The translations under genes and the position numbers were made by a program. A DNA stretch of 64,000 bases from Rhodamnia argentea (taxonomy: Eukaryota > Streptophyta > Magnoliopsida > Myrtales > Myrtaceae), in NCBI RefSeq assembly GCF_020921035.1, contig NC_063151.1:29704934-29768933 (forward strand), written 5' to 3'. The notes below the pieces were generated by a model. The model searched no databases and was not told where the DNA came from. It saw only the letters and a list, made by a program, of their open reading frames with translations. Positions within the stretch are counted from its first letter, which is position 1. Each line of letters opens with the position of its first letter. This document shows, in pieces, positions 25,220 through 41,335 of the stretch.

Positions 25220-25965
25220 AAATCATAAATCAATTGTATTTGCATCAATTCAATCATAAAATTTTCAATTCGATCAATTTAGTCATTCTTGCTAATTTTG
25301 GTTGGAACTGTTGACGCAACGGTTCAATTAGCAGCAATCGTCATACCTAGCACGTTTAAGGTTGACATGAATGATTTTTTTTTGCAATTTTTTTTTCTTT
25401 TGTTCTTTCCTTTATGTTTTTTTTTTGCTTATCTCCACCATTGGCCGTTGGCCTTGGCAACTAGCAAGGCCACCCATCACCTAGGCAAAGGCCAAACCTT
25501 GCGGGAGGCCAACAAGGGCATCCCTACCCTCACCCTCGCCCTTGCCCTCGCCCTCGCCCTCACCAACAGCAGGTGATCTTTGTCGGCCATTATTGAGGTC
25601 GGTGGCTGGTAGAGGGAAATAAGGAAAAAAAAAAAAAAAAAAGAATAAAATGAAATAAAACTTTGAAAATTTATAACATTACAAAAACCATCCATGTTGG
25701 TGCTAGGACAATCAAGGCCGATCGGCAACGATTTTCGACCACAACTAGCCGAAATACCTAACTTGGCAAATTGTCACAAGGTTCGGAGCTAAATTAAAAA
25801 CGTACGAGTCAATGGCATAAGTAAATGGTTTAAAATTAAATTGACATAGATTCAATAAATTTAAGTCAAACATGATCGCATCAAAAGGTTTATGACTAAA
25901 TTGACACGTGTATAATAATTTTAAGACTCTTTCCATAATATTATCGACAAGACGTGTGCAAATTG
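25220..25965. repeat. Dispersed repeat family 1, copy B
   Basis: It shares the A-rich arm after GGCTGGTAGAGGGAAATAAGG with copy A and the CGATTTTCGACC segment with both other copies. Its GC-rich core contains a short hexamer array. Flanks repeat AAATTGACA words. It has no coding capacity. Confidence 0.55.
25523..25564 (+). repeat. Short CCCTCG/CCCTCA hexamer array
   Basis: About six to seven tandem hexamers of the form CCCTNG or CCCTCA lie inside repeat copy B. Plant telomere repeats are CCCTAAA heptamers, so this is a simple-sequence expansion rather than an internal telomere. Confidence 0.8.
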
Positions 25966-26574
25966 CCATCTTTTATATTTTTTCCCTTTTCAATTCTAAA
26001 GTATTTTAAATTGTCGCATTAGCTTATCCCAACCTTCTACCTTCTAAGTTTAAGCTCCGAAACTTGATATTACGAACTTATCACAGAATTAGGAGGTCGT
26101 CGTCATCTTTTTTCTTCCCCCCCTCAATTCTCGAGCAATTTCAAATCATTTATATCTTCTCTCTCTCTATTATACTAATCTCAAAATCACTTTCAAGCTC
26201 AAAATTCGATCAAAATGACTTCAATAATATCCAATTTATACGACTTTCTGGTTCAATCAATGATTTTGATTAATATAAGATGAGTGAAAATCGTGCACCC
26301 TAATCATATAATCATATTCCAAAGTTGAATTAAATAGTTCCCCATCCTATGACAACTTGAATTCATTTCCCATGATAATCCAAATCCAACTTTTGTTAAT
26401 TTTGTTTTCCTTTTCATCCTTGCAAATACATCGGGTTTGTCCTTTCAGCCAAGAACATACAAGTGGAATCAAATGCATCGCTTCACGAATCCCTCTAACT
26501 TAATACTTTTTAAATGTTGCAAGTAACCCCTTCAATCAAAGGGGCAAAATTCGATCGGGAATTTCTCATATAAA

Positions 26575-26920
26575 TAATTTATGAACTTTAGTCCTAGTGT
26601 GCAATATCGTCCATAAATTTTTAAATTGTTTAATGTGATCCATGAATTTTAGTTTGATGTGTAATGCGGTCTTTGAACTTTTAATTTATTCAATGCGACA
26701 CTTGAACTTATGGTACACGTTCAATTTAGTCATTGAACTACATACATGAACATTAATTCATGTTTAGATGACAATATTAAATATTTACCAAAAGTTCGGA
26801 AACTACATTAAACATATTAAAAGTTCCGGGATCATATTGTACAGTGGTCTAAAATTTATAAATCATACTGAACAAATTAAAAGTTCAGAAATAATATTGC
26901 TCGAGGGGCAAAAATACGTT
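26575..26920. repeat. Dispersed repeat family 2, copy A (internally periodic)
   Basis: Near-repeats of about 40 bases contain variants of GAACTTTTAATTTATTCAATG and TGTGATCCATGAATTTTAG; the second half carries the same words in inverted orientation (AAATTAAAAGTTC). Related stretches occur near 34380, 36500 and 58030. Confidence 0.55.
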
Positions 26921-27910
26921 GACTATATACTTAATTATCCCTTTCTCGCGTGGACCGGGATCAGAGACGAATTACGACCGTTGGTCACACGGATACGGCC
27001 GCGATCGTATCCGATCAGACGTGTGATGAGGTACGGATTCCCCTCTCCGACCATCGGTATGGCCCCTCGTATGGGCAAAATCATAAATAACCACGTGATC
27101 CTGATTCAGGCCCCCCGGCCCGTGCGTGCTTCTTTTCTCTTTCGGGCGAAATCCACCTTCAACGTCACCTTCCTCTGTCAACTTCACCAGGCGAGGCCAA
27201 AAAGAGGCGCGCCTCCCCAAGTCTCTAACCTCACCGTGATTGGTGATTGGTGGTGGTCCAGGTCCTTCTTCCTCCGTCTCGAGCTCTACGGAACTCCACC
27301 ACCTTTTTCAACCCGCCCCCATTTTGGCCTTCCTCAGGTGAGACCCCTCGCTGCGCATTAGTTTATTCAGCCCCTCCTTTCTCTCTGCTTTCAAGAACCG
27401 AGTTCTGAGACGGCAACAGGTCAGAAAAGGAACTCGGGGGTCGTGGGAGGTTGCTTTTGCTTAGTGGGAATCGCTTCTCTCCGCGAAACAAGAATCGAAT
27501 GATGTCGGCGACCTTTTGCTTGTGGGCTTTAATCTTGTATTTGGGAGAATCAGCATCTGGTTCCTGCTCTTGAGCAGCTGCTGTTGCGTCGCACTGTCCT
27601 GTTTTATTCTGTAGACTCTCTGCCTTGTTCGCCAGTGAACTGCGGAGAAAAAGTAAAGAAAATGGGAGGGTTGCAAGTCTTGGTCACATCAGCATGTATC
27701 GGGTCAAATTCCTAGTCGGAGACGAGTTTTAATGGAAACCCATCACTAGTTGTTCCTTGTTTTCTTTTCTTTCTTCCTTTAGCATTTCTCTCATTTCTCT
27801 CCAAGTGGTGGAATGTCCGTTGAAATTTGTTCATTGCCTCAGTTAAGTTCTTGGAATTAGTCTTGTATGCTACAGAGTGCTAGTGGCATTTGTGGCCCAT
27901 TGAAGGGGAG

Positions 27911-27925
27911 ATGCTGGTCATGTAA
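27911..27925 (+). promoter_or_regulatory. Four-codon upstream ORF before the GLR start
   Basis: The leader reads ATG CTG GTC ATG TAA and ends one base before the ATG chosen for the receptor. If the leader intron is spliced at 27874, this tiny frame is in the mature 5' UTR and could lower or tune initiation at the main start. Confidence 0.5.
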
Positions 27926-27926
27926 A

Positions 27927-32397
<4,471 letters not shown>

Positions 32398-34516
32398 TTG
32401 GCCCCTGTCAGCTAATTTTTGGATCACCTCTTAATAATACAAATGTACGAGATCTTTCTTTCCAGGGATATAGATTTCTACCCGCTCATACGAATTTCCT
32501 TTCTTTTTTGGTCGCCGCCACTTCCATACTGTTCGTCCTATGTTTTTGTACAGAGTAGATAATCTGAATGGTACTGTCAAGCCAATAGCAGAGATAGATT
32601 CTTGCCTGAGAGGTTTGTCAATCAAACTGTCCAACGTCAACGATAGTGTACCATGAAGTTTTGCAGTATAGCCTTCAGCAATAAAGCACGCTCATTTCTC
32701 GGTTGACTGCAGATTTAAGATGTCAAATCGAGGGCCGAACGTTGCTTTTGTGCTCAGAGCCCTCGATTCAGTTTGGTTTCTGCATTGGACTTACAAGGAA
32801 ATTCGAGCTCCGGATGATGCGTCCCTGAATTCTTGGGGGGAGCGATATGCTCCGTCGAGCAAAAAAGACAGGTGAATTTTGCTTCACTGAACGAGAACGA
32901 TGCACGTAGTGGCTGACAAGTAGATGTCTGCGCATCTTTCATTTTCTGGAGTTACCCAAAGTCGGCTAAATAATGTTGTTCCATGAAAACATCGTTTGTT
33001 TGATCTCTCACTGCTAAGTACCTGGCGTCATTTGGACATACAGAAGTCCCCTAATGTCTCGGTAGAAAGATGTATTGTTGTGTTGGGCCTGGTCATGTTC
33101 AAAGGCTTCCTAACATCATTGTTGCTCCAATAAGCAAAAGCCTAACGAAGGCAGCATGGGAAGTGAGCCACGTATCAACCCAGCTTGAATCTGATTTCGA
33201 GGCCTTTGAGAAACTCGCCCTTCAACGGGAATAAATATGAAAAAGAAAGTTATAAATCTATTATATGGATGTCAACTCAACCCTAAGCTTTTTAATTTGG
33301 CCAATTTATGTATAAGTCATTCGACCATTTGTCAATGTTGATCGCTTCAACTAATTTTAGCCAGAAATCATTGATGTGACGATCCAGTCAATGGCTGGTG
33401 AGGACAGCCCTCATCACCAATGCCGAGGCCCAGGCAATCAAAGAAGGGAAATAAGAACAAAAGGAAAAATATGAAAAAATAGAAAACAATTGTACAAACT
33501 GTCAAAATCAACGATTTCTAGTCAAAATTGACTGAAAAAACTTCATTAATAAATTATTAAAAAGTTTTGAACTAAATTGGTCAAATTGGTCAAATTGTAA
33601 ATTTAAGACCAAATTGATATCCATACAATGAATTTATGATTTTTTTGGTAACTTGCTATGGTCAGGGACCGCAAGATGGATTTGGAATATTTCATTTCGC
33701 GCATTAGTTTGCTTGGTTCAAAGACAAACGAAGTTGGCTGCTCAAGTTTACAAATTAGTGTACCGCCGGTTTGTGGAGCCATCCGAGAAATGAACCGAAC
33801 CGATCGGTCAGGCTCTCGATTGGGTCCAGACCAAATGGGTTGAGAATTGGCCCACCAACCTATTACCCCTACCCTGCAAAGGACCCCGGAAACTAGCTTT
33901 CGACCAAAAACAAAAAAAACTAGCTGTTGTCCAAAAGAGAGACAAAAAAAGAAAAGAAAAAAAGGAGGGTAAAAAAAACGAAAAACACGACCACCGAAAA
34001 GAAAGCCAGCGAGAGACCAGCTCGCGCTGGTTTTGTCTGTATACAAAAAGTCATGCTTTTTTGCTAAGGTCGAGGAAAAGGCCATCACTTTTAAGGACAA
34101 TCTAGACAGAAACCATAGCGATAAATTCAAGATGTTCGATGGGGTTTGGGACATATTCAAAATCTCTAATCGAGTACACTTGATTGCGGAGTGCTTTCTC
34201 ATCGACAACAGTGCTCCCCTGTTCAAGCGCACAGGGTACCATCCTTTGCTTCTACTGCTGAGAATACCGGCATCTTCCGTAACCTGATCATCGACAAGAC
34301 GATGCAAACCATCAGAAATGTAGAATCGAAAGGTATCGACTTGAATGCCCTCCGTCATGTGTTAACGACATAAATGATCTTTTGAGTTTTGACTCAATAT
34401 ATAATATAATTATTCACAATCCATGAACTTTTAAATTATTAGTACATATTTAATGTGATCCTTACATTAAACATTTTCATATAATCTAGAGCCTAAATTG
34501 AATATATACTAAAAGT
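32398..34516. other. Interval between the GLR and glucanase 3' ends
   Basis: The two genes converge. About 300 bases of GLR 3' UTR come first. Repeat family 1 copy C and repeat family 2 copy B occupy part of the remainder. A 251-codon minus-strand open frame (33603-34358) matches no family I know; it is discussed as a finding. Confidence 0.5.
33280..33640. repeat. Dispersed repeat family 1, copy C
   Basis: It contains GGCTGGTGAGGACAGCCCTC, the A-rich GGGAAATAAGAACAAAAGG arm, then CAACGATTTCTAGTCAAAAT and AAATTGGTCAAATTG. The part order matches copies A and B with many substitutions, which suggests an old family. Confidence 0.55.
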
Positions 34517-34575
34517 TTAGAAACTAGTTGAACAAATTAAAAAATCAAGGACCAACATCGCATGTGAAGCAAAAA
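34380..34575. repeat. Dispersed repeat family 2, copy B
   Basis: It has CATGAACTTTTAAATTATTAG followed by inverted words such as AAAAGTTTAGAAACTAGTTG and AACAAATTAAAAAATC. It begins about 50 bases after the last clear exon of the glucanase gene and supplies that gene's read-through codons. Confidence 0.5.
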
Positions 34576-36143
34576 TTGAGGGAGTGGTGGTGCCATTTTC
34601 CCAATGGACTGCTAAATCGGACTTACTGGGATCGCCGAACGTGACGAGGCCGGTGCCCTTGAAGTCGCAGTTCCAATAGTTCCTCCCGTGCATCTGGTAG
34701 TAGGCGTTCATGGCGTACGACGCGTGCGCGTGCACCTTCTCCGGCATGTAGCACTCCCCTCCCTCGTACACCTCCCGGCAGTCCACGCCCCCGGGCCCGC
34801 AGCAGAAGTCCACCACCGCCTGCAGCACCCCCTCCTCCGCGTGCGGCTTCGCCACGCACCACACCGACGGCCCTCTCGCGGCCGTGCTGCTCCCAACCGC
34901 TTTCTCTCCGAACCCTAACACTACATTGAATCACATCATTTTATAGGATTAGCATATTTAAATTATCGCGTTTCATCACGAGAAAACCCCCTTTTGGAGG
35001 GAAAATGACTGACTGACTACCTTCCAAACGAGCATTTAAAGAAAAGATTTGAAAAGTTATACCTCCGCCGCTGCAGAACTGGCAGCTCAAGTCCACGTCG
35101 TATGACTTCGATCCGTCGCCGTTGAACAGCCCGAAGTTCCTCTCGGGGACGCCGCCTTGCTTCTTGTTCTCGTTGAACAGCGCGAACACGAAGATCTCCA
35201 CCCTCTCCTCCGGCCTCATCGGCGTCCCCCTGTTCGCCTGCGCCCTCTCTATCAGCCTCGTGTTGTATGTCCTCGCGTTCTCCGGCGTCGCCGCCTTGTC
35301 CCCGTCCTCTCCCTTCGATGGCCACCCCGACTCTGACACAGTGATCTCCATCGACCGGTTGCCGAACCCCAGCGCTCCGATTGCCGACCTCACGGCGTCG
35401 ATCTGCGCGTCCAGCATGTTCGTGTAGACGTACCCCTTCGGATCGCGGACGGTCGTCTTGTTCCCGAGCAATGCGTACTCCAGATTGACGGAGGTAGGGT
35501 TGTCGCGGTAGGCGAAGTAGGGGTAGGCGTTGATCATGAATGGAGCTCCGGTATCGGCGAGGAACTCCACGATCGAGGTCATGGTCGGGAGCAGAGTCAT
35601 CGCGAAGGTGGACGACGACGGGGGGAACGACGCCGCGAGCACGGCCATGCTGTGCGGCGTCGAGACCTTGATCTTGCGGTCGAGGCCGCGGGCCACCAGC
35701 GCCGCGTGCAGGTTCTGCATTGCCTGGACCAGGTCGTTCGGCTCGAGCTTGTCGTCACCGGAGGTGAGGTACTCGTTGCCGACGGCGATGGCGACGACGG
35801 ATGTGGCCGGGAGGAAGGGGGCGACGCGGGAGGCGAGCCACTGGGCCGCAACGGAGGGGTCCTTGCTGAGGTTGGCAACGAGGCGGTTCTCGACGGCGAC
35901 AACAAGGTCGATGCCTGTGTTGGAAAAGGCGGCGAGGATGTCCGGGTTGGAGTCGTAGATTTTGACCCTGTCGATGAGGGTGGCCTGGAGGAGCTGCGCC
36001 ACTTTCTTCGGCGGGGGGAGGTTGTTGCCAAGAGTGCCGTAGTTGACACCGACGGCAGAGACGCCGTAGGCCGAGCCGAGGAGGAGGAGGAGGAGGAGGA
36101 GAGGGAGCGGTGAAAGGTGAGAATGGAGGTGGGGGTTCTCCAT
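34517..36143 (-). CDS. GH17 endo-1,3-beta-glucanase with X8 (CBM43) domain, unusual C-terminus
   Basis: An extracellular enzyme that cleaves or binds callose at walls and plasmodesmata. Exon 1 is 35063-36143 and exon 2 begins at 34920; the open frame ends at 34517 (494 residues). The start at 36143 gives MENPH followed by a poly-Leu signal peptide. The GH17 barrel shows the acid/base Glu in VAIAVGNEYL and the nucleophile Glu in ITVSESGWPS. The X8 domain (SVWCVAKPH, six Cys, HAHASYAMNAYYQMHGRNYW, CDFKGTG) is in exon 2. After FGDPS the family normally continues with a short segment holding a last Cys. Here a good donor (CCCA|GTAAGT, 34627) sits at that point but no following exon is found, and read-through runs into a repeat. 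The coding part is much richer in GC than its surroundings. No GPI signal is seen. Confidence 0.85.
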
Positions 36144-38200
36144 GAGAGCGAGCCTCGCAGGTTTCAGATGGGGAGTGGGGCTGCGTGCTTGGGCAGCGGA
36201 GCTGGGTGAGCCAGAGTGGAGAAGATGATATAAAAGCAACGCAGACGTGACTAATCATTGCTTTGTCTAATTACTGCTTACCTACAAGTATCGTACTGTC
36301 ACGTTAGAAACTTTTTTTTTTTTTTGAAAGAAAAATACTTTTTTGACTGTAAGATAATGTAATCTCAACTTTAAATTCATATATTATCATTATATATTTT
36401 ACATAAAACACTCGTTAATTGAGAGATCGTGTGATAAAAAATAACCGATATTATTGTTAAATTATCAGGCTAGAAGCTTTCTTTTCGAAATGATAATGAT
36501 AAAAATAATTTTTAAATTTTGACCCAATAAATAATGTGATATCTGAATCTTTAATTTATTCAATATGACTCTTTAATTTTAACTTAATGTTTAATGTAGT
36601 TCCTTCAATGAATCTTTTAATTTTAGTTTAATATTCAATGCGATCTCTGAAATTTTAATTTTATTTAATATGATGTTTGAATCTTTTATAGACGCACAGT
36701 CACAGTAGTAGTTTCATATTTTTCTTTATTTGAACGAATGAAGGGGGCATTTTGCCTGCAATTTCCATGCGCGGTAGTGAGAATTTGTCAAAAAGGAGCA
36801 TCAAAAGGGTCGTCTAGTGTGGGCCAGATCTGGTGATCTGGCCGTTGATTAGGGGACGTGATTAGCTCCGTCGGATCGATTGGGATCTGACCGGGTCGCG
36901 TTCTCGCTCTCGCGGCATCGCCTCGAAAGTCGAAACCCCTTCCCAGGTTCCGTCGGCTTGGGCCGGCCGTTGAGTTCTCCCACGTATAATCGCCCCATGC
37001 TCTTTCCAACACTTCTTTGCGACAATCTATAAATAATCAGAGGCATAGCCGAGTTGTTCCACTTGCCTAACACTAGTAATAAAACATCCATCCATTATCT
37101 ACAATCACGCATATAAAAAAGAGAGTTTTTGGTGATTAAAGCTTCAAATGCTGAGTACTTTTTGTAGTTGAGACTTCTATAACGTCGTATCTATATGTTG
37201 CAAAATAAATAAGGTCTGACGAGTATCGAATAGTCTCTGATTAATAAATTTTCGCTTATGCATTCAATTTCATAACTCCTCACTTATTTGCAATCCCTAC
37301 ATATAATTTCATCTACACATTACAGATTTATATTTTAGGTAATGCTGAAACTGAAACTTGGGTCAAAGGCACTTAATCTCCCATGTTTTTCCTATTTAAT
37401 CCGAGAAAAAGGCCATGGTTGCTATACCGCGTGGCAAAGATGAAGAGACATTGTCACCTGCTCACACACAAAATAGCACCAGTACCTAGCAAAAGACGAT
37501 ATGCAGGAGATGGATTGGCGTGTTCAGACTTGGAAGGTTTTAGCTGGTTGAAATCACAAGGATGAGAAAAGGTCAGGCGAAAGGTACCCGGGAACGTCGG
37601 GATTGCCTGAGTTGATGGAGCCGTTTCCTCCATGCATGAGACATGGGCTCTAGGGTCCCATCTTCCTCTCCTCCTATAACAGAAAAGTGCTAAGGACAAG
37701 GTAAAGATGCAACACCACACTCTCGTGATGCAAATCCGTGACTTGTTCTTCCGTGTTGACATCGAGACCTTCACCGAGTGAGTACTGGCAGGATCAAATG
37801 GCATCCAAGCCACCTCCCAAACCAAGCATCCAGACTGGGCATCTAAAGTCAGTTTAAACAATGGACTGACTGATATACTTGGTTATATACTCAATAAGTG
37901 CCCACCACAGTTTTTCGGATAGTTCATTTCCCTGGTTGGGGTCCTGGCTTGGGTCGGGACACAATTAAATAATCAAAATTTACTTGTGTTTCAAGTGTTG
38001 CAATCATAGAAAACGGGGAACAATGTCTGCAATAAGAGTAAAGAGTAGTTGGCCGGGAGGAGGAAGAAGCACTGCTAGAAACCTAAATGATTCGAGCAAA
38101 GAAGAAATTGCAACGGAGAGTTGCCAACTACTTGTTGCTCTCCAACTCATTGCCTTTGAAAATTGAAACACTGTTTTCATTATGAAATGAGGAATGCCCG
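36144..38200. other. Interval between the glucanase and the envelope protein gene
   Basis: The glucanase promoter lies at 36144-36500. Repeat family 2 copy C follows. The remainder is AT-rich. A 135-codon minus-strand open frame (37454-37861) has no recognisable domain and is not called. Confidence 0.45.
36490..36690. repeat. Dispersed repeat family 2, copy C
   Basis: Three to four units of about 45 bases carry variants of TTTAATTTATTCAATATGA and AATGCGATCTCTGAA. The units match copy A closely enough to suggest common origin. Confidence 0.5.
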
Positions 38201-40042
38201 TCATGTAGAAGCTTCCACCTCATCAGAAGTAACAGCTGCGCCGTTTGGTGTATCTTCTGGCTGGAGCTGAGCCGAGACGCCATCAATAGCGGAGTTCAGC
38301 TGCGCAATCTTCTCTGCCAGAACTTTCCTCGTTTTCTGCAAAGCATGTGATATTCCCAGAAGGGTATTTTAGGGATGGACTCACAGAATTCTCGTCAAAC
38401 ATATTAAGAATAAGAATGATATTGCCGAGACTTGTGAAACAAAGAAGCATGCAATTAGTAGAGAATCCAAGAAACGATGGCGGAGCTCACCTCTAAAGCC
38501 TTGTCTTCATCGTAAATGAATTTCGGTAGTTTCTTCATCAATTCCTTTCTGTCAGTTCCAGCTAATGCCATGCTGATCTGCACATAGAAGAAGATTCTGT
38601 TTGCTACGGCTTTTAATATCCAGTGGGAGAATGTGTTTATTGCTAAAAGTGCCTCAATATAAACTTTAACAAAACAAGAAACCCATATATTTGCAAGTTT
38701 CATGTCGGCATAATCATGTCTATCATCAGTTTGTATGCTCTGCAGTAATGAAATTATCGAGTAGCCCAGAATTGCCTGTTTCACTATCTACATCATGTGC
38801 TTACCAATAACAGTGGCCAAATCTCCATCAAATAAAGTGGACTTCTGTGATAAAGGGACAGTTATACTAGCTTTAGAAAGTGTCACCTGAGGTGCATACA
38901 CACAACCAAGTGTGCCCATAACAATTCCTCCAAGAACAAAGCCACCAATGAAAATGCCCGTGCTGCCAGGACTTCCACCATCTCTATTACTGACCAGCAA
39001 AGGATAGAATGTTAGAATATTACTCTCTCGTACCATAACCTTTCAGTCCCATCTTCGTAAGAGGTTGTACCATTTACCACATGCCTATTTAAAGCGAACC
39101 AAGTCACGGGTAAAGTTATCGATATATAGTATGTAGCAAAGTATGACAAGTTCGGAATACGTTTTGATTCGTGGTCTTTTGCCAAGTACCTAAAGTGCGC
39201 ACATTACATCGCGTGCTTTATCAAGACCCATATTCTCAAAGGTTCTTGTTTATACTGATTCAATACTCATCAGGTGATATCAAATGGCTATGCAACATCG
39301 GTGGACTCCAACTAGCAATCTCGCTGACCACAGGACGCAAACTGAGATTGTGGAACATAAAATTGCAGGAAGCCAGGAATCATAATCATACCTAGCTTGA
39401 ACAGTGAGTTTCCTAGAAGTGCAGACTTTCACTTTGCCTGCATAATTTGAAGTGAACGATAGATTCGTGCTGCCTGGTTTCCCATGAGATTGGCCTGATG
39501 TCTTCAGAGACGTCCCTACCGAAACAAAATCAGAACATGCTATTCAAAGACGGCAAGGACGGCGAGCACAACCATGTTCCAACAGAAGGGAGAGTGTTTT
39601 CCATCAATGACAAAACAACAAATACTTGACGTTCAAACACGAGTAGCAAGCGTATGACTAGTACCCACCATTTGTCTGACCGACAACAGCAAATTCGTTG
39701 AATGGTTCAGTAATTCTGAAGTTCATCTCGAAGAAGCACGATTCATCTACAACTGTTTCCTACTCGTGAATTTCAATAACTAGAGCGATTTCGCAAAGGA
39801 GGCACGTTTAAGCAGATCACACGGAAGTAATGGAAATAACAAACAACCACAATGACGCGACTGAAGGACCGCGAGAACAAATTGCCGTCTCGAAAGAGAG
39901 TCACTGGACCAGATGATCAACGACGTTGAGGACGTTCGAGATTAGAGATGTTCAGAGGACGAAATGTAGGATAAGACTTACCAAAAGAGAAGCCGTCTGC
40001 AGGTTTGCTCATTGGCCTCGACGGGCACGAAACTGCGGTCAT
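38201..40042 (-). CDS. Small plastid inner-envelope protein, At1g42960-like
   Basis: Five exons, 39982-40042, 39392-39515, 38887-38989, 38491-38577 and 38201-38335, give 169 residues with all phases agreeing. The N-terminus is rich in Ser, Thr and Lys, as in a chloroplast transit peptide. One hydrophobic segment with glycine spacing, [20 protein letters not shown] (about residues 70-90), would cross a membrane. A charged helical part follows ([36 protein letters not shown]) that could form a coiled coil. Arabidopsis At1g42960, listed as an inner envelope protein of unknown role, has similar length and sequence from memory. The start was chosen because upstream in-frame codons look like 5' UTR. 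Function is not known. Confidence 0.85.
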
Positions 40043-41335
40043 GGTGGCGCGTGTGGGACTGAGGATGTGTGCGTGTCTTCTGCTTGAGAGAGAGAGAGAG
40101 GAGTTCAGCTCAGTCGAGACGAGACGAGAGATCAAAGAAGAGAGATGAACTCCTTCGTTTCGATACGTTCGATGCGCAAACTGGCAGGAGCCTGCTTTTC
40201 TTCATTTTCAATGTTTATTTGGGCCCACGCTAGGAAAGAGTCTTTGCTTTTGCTAAAAATGATCGGCGCTAAATGAAAAATATTTTGACCTTTCTCGAAA
40301 ATATTTGAATATAGATTATTATTAATAATTTTTTCATAGATTAATTATTTCAATTGATATAATAATTATTTAAAATAATAATAATTTTCAAATTATATAT
40401 ATAAACAAACGGAACCTAAGACTACTCGAGAAATTAGATGTTACAAAAAGAAAGTAAAATTAATTCTCCTTTTTGTGGTTGGATGATGCACGAGCTTGCA
40501 AAATTAAGATGCGCGAAAATGTGATTTTCAATCTAATGTCCGCTTTTTTATACCAAAAACAAAAAATCTAATATCCATTTTTAAGATTGTTTCTCTAATT
40601 TGTGAAAATATACTCATTTGTCTTAATAATTAGGACAAATATCACCATAAATTCCAAATTACGTCTATCGTGACATCGATACCCTAACTTTTTTTCATGT
40701 CACGAAAAATGCCAAACTTAATATATACCATCTACAACAGTTCAATACAAAGTATATTTGTTGCACTAATATAAGTTCGGGATTGTTTACGACACCGAAT
40801 TTATTTTTTTGGGTATTTATGTCGCATTGGGCATAGTTTGAAGTTTTTTTCTTTTGTGGCATTAATCTTAATATACATCGCATGTATAATTACTTCAACT
40901 CTGGAGTCTTGACTCAGTTCAAGTTTATTCTTTGGTTTGACGATATAATTTCATCATAAATACGGTAATGTTGGCCAAAATCATTAGATTCCACAGTAAC
41001 TTTCGATACGCGGACCAGACAAAAAGGAGCATCCCACACGAACGGAGCTGGAATTCGGGCCAACGCCGAACGATGTTCATCCTCGGACCACCCGCGACAA
41101 AACGGGGCATAATTTTCATTCCCTCTCCTGTCTCCGAACACGAAGCCCCAGCGCTTTATGTTTCTCCTTCGCCTGATGGAAACAGAACGGCATATCATCA
41201 CTCTTCTTCCTCTGCCAAAGTAGTCCCAACTTTCGTTTTCTTCTCTCTCTGAGACGAGGGGGAGAAAAAAGTCGATTCTTGCCAAGTCTCTCTCTCAGCT
41301 GAACGCAAGCATCAGTATAGGGGAGTACTTAGGCC
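40043..41335. other. Divergent promoter region, envelope protein and MLO copy 1
   Basis: The two genes point away from each other. A GA-repeat leader (about 40085-40105) lies just upstream of the envelope protein start. A pyrimidine-rich tract near 41235-41300 is the likely MLO leader. The middle is AT-rich; no gene is seen. Confidence 0.5.

Larger units (their letters stand above)
23876..27926. other. Repeat-rich interval between FANCJ and GLR
   Basis: The two genes are divergent, so both promoters lie here. The FANCJ leader occupies about 23876-24060. The GLR leader begins near 27240 and has a probable intron from about 27340 (CAG|GTGAGA) to 27874 (CTACAG). In between are two copies of one repeat family and one copy of another, listed separately. 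The long open frame at 26768-27361 crosses repeat and promoter and looks spurious. Confidence 0.55.

Noticed and set aside
25523-25564. Possible interstitial telomere repeat
   Set aside because: The units are CCCTCG-like hexamers, not the plant CCCTAAA heptamer.
26768-27361. 197-codon plus-strand open frame before GLR
   Set aside because: It crosses repeat family 2 and the GLR promoter, and its composition is not protein-like.
35597-36258. Several long open frames on both strands over the glucanase
   Set aside because: They are shadows caused by the high GC content of the real gene.
37454-37861. 135-codon minus-strand open frame
   Set aside because: No recognisable motif, no splice partner and no homology that I can recall.
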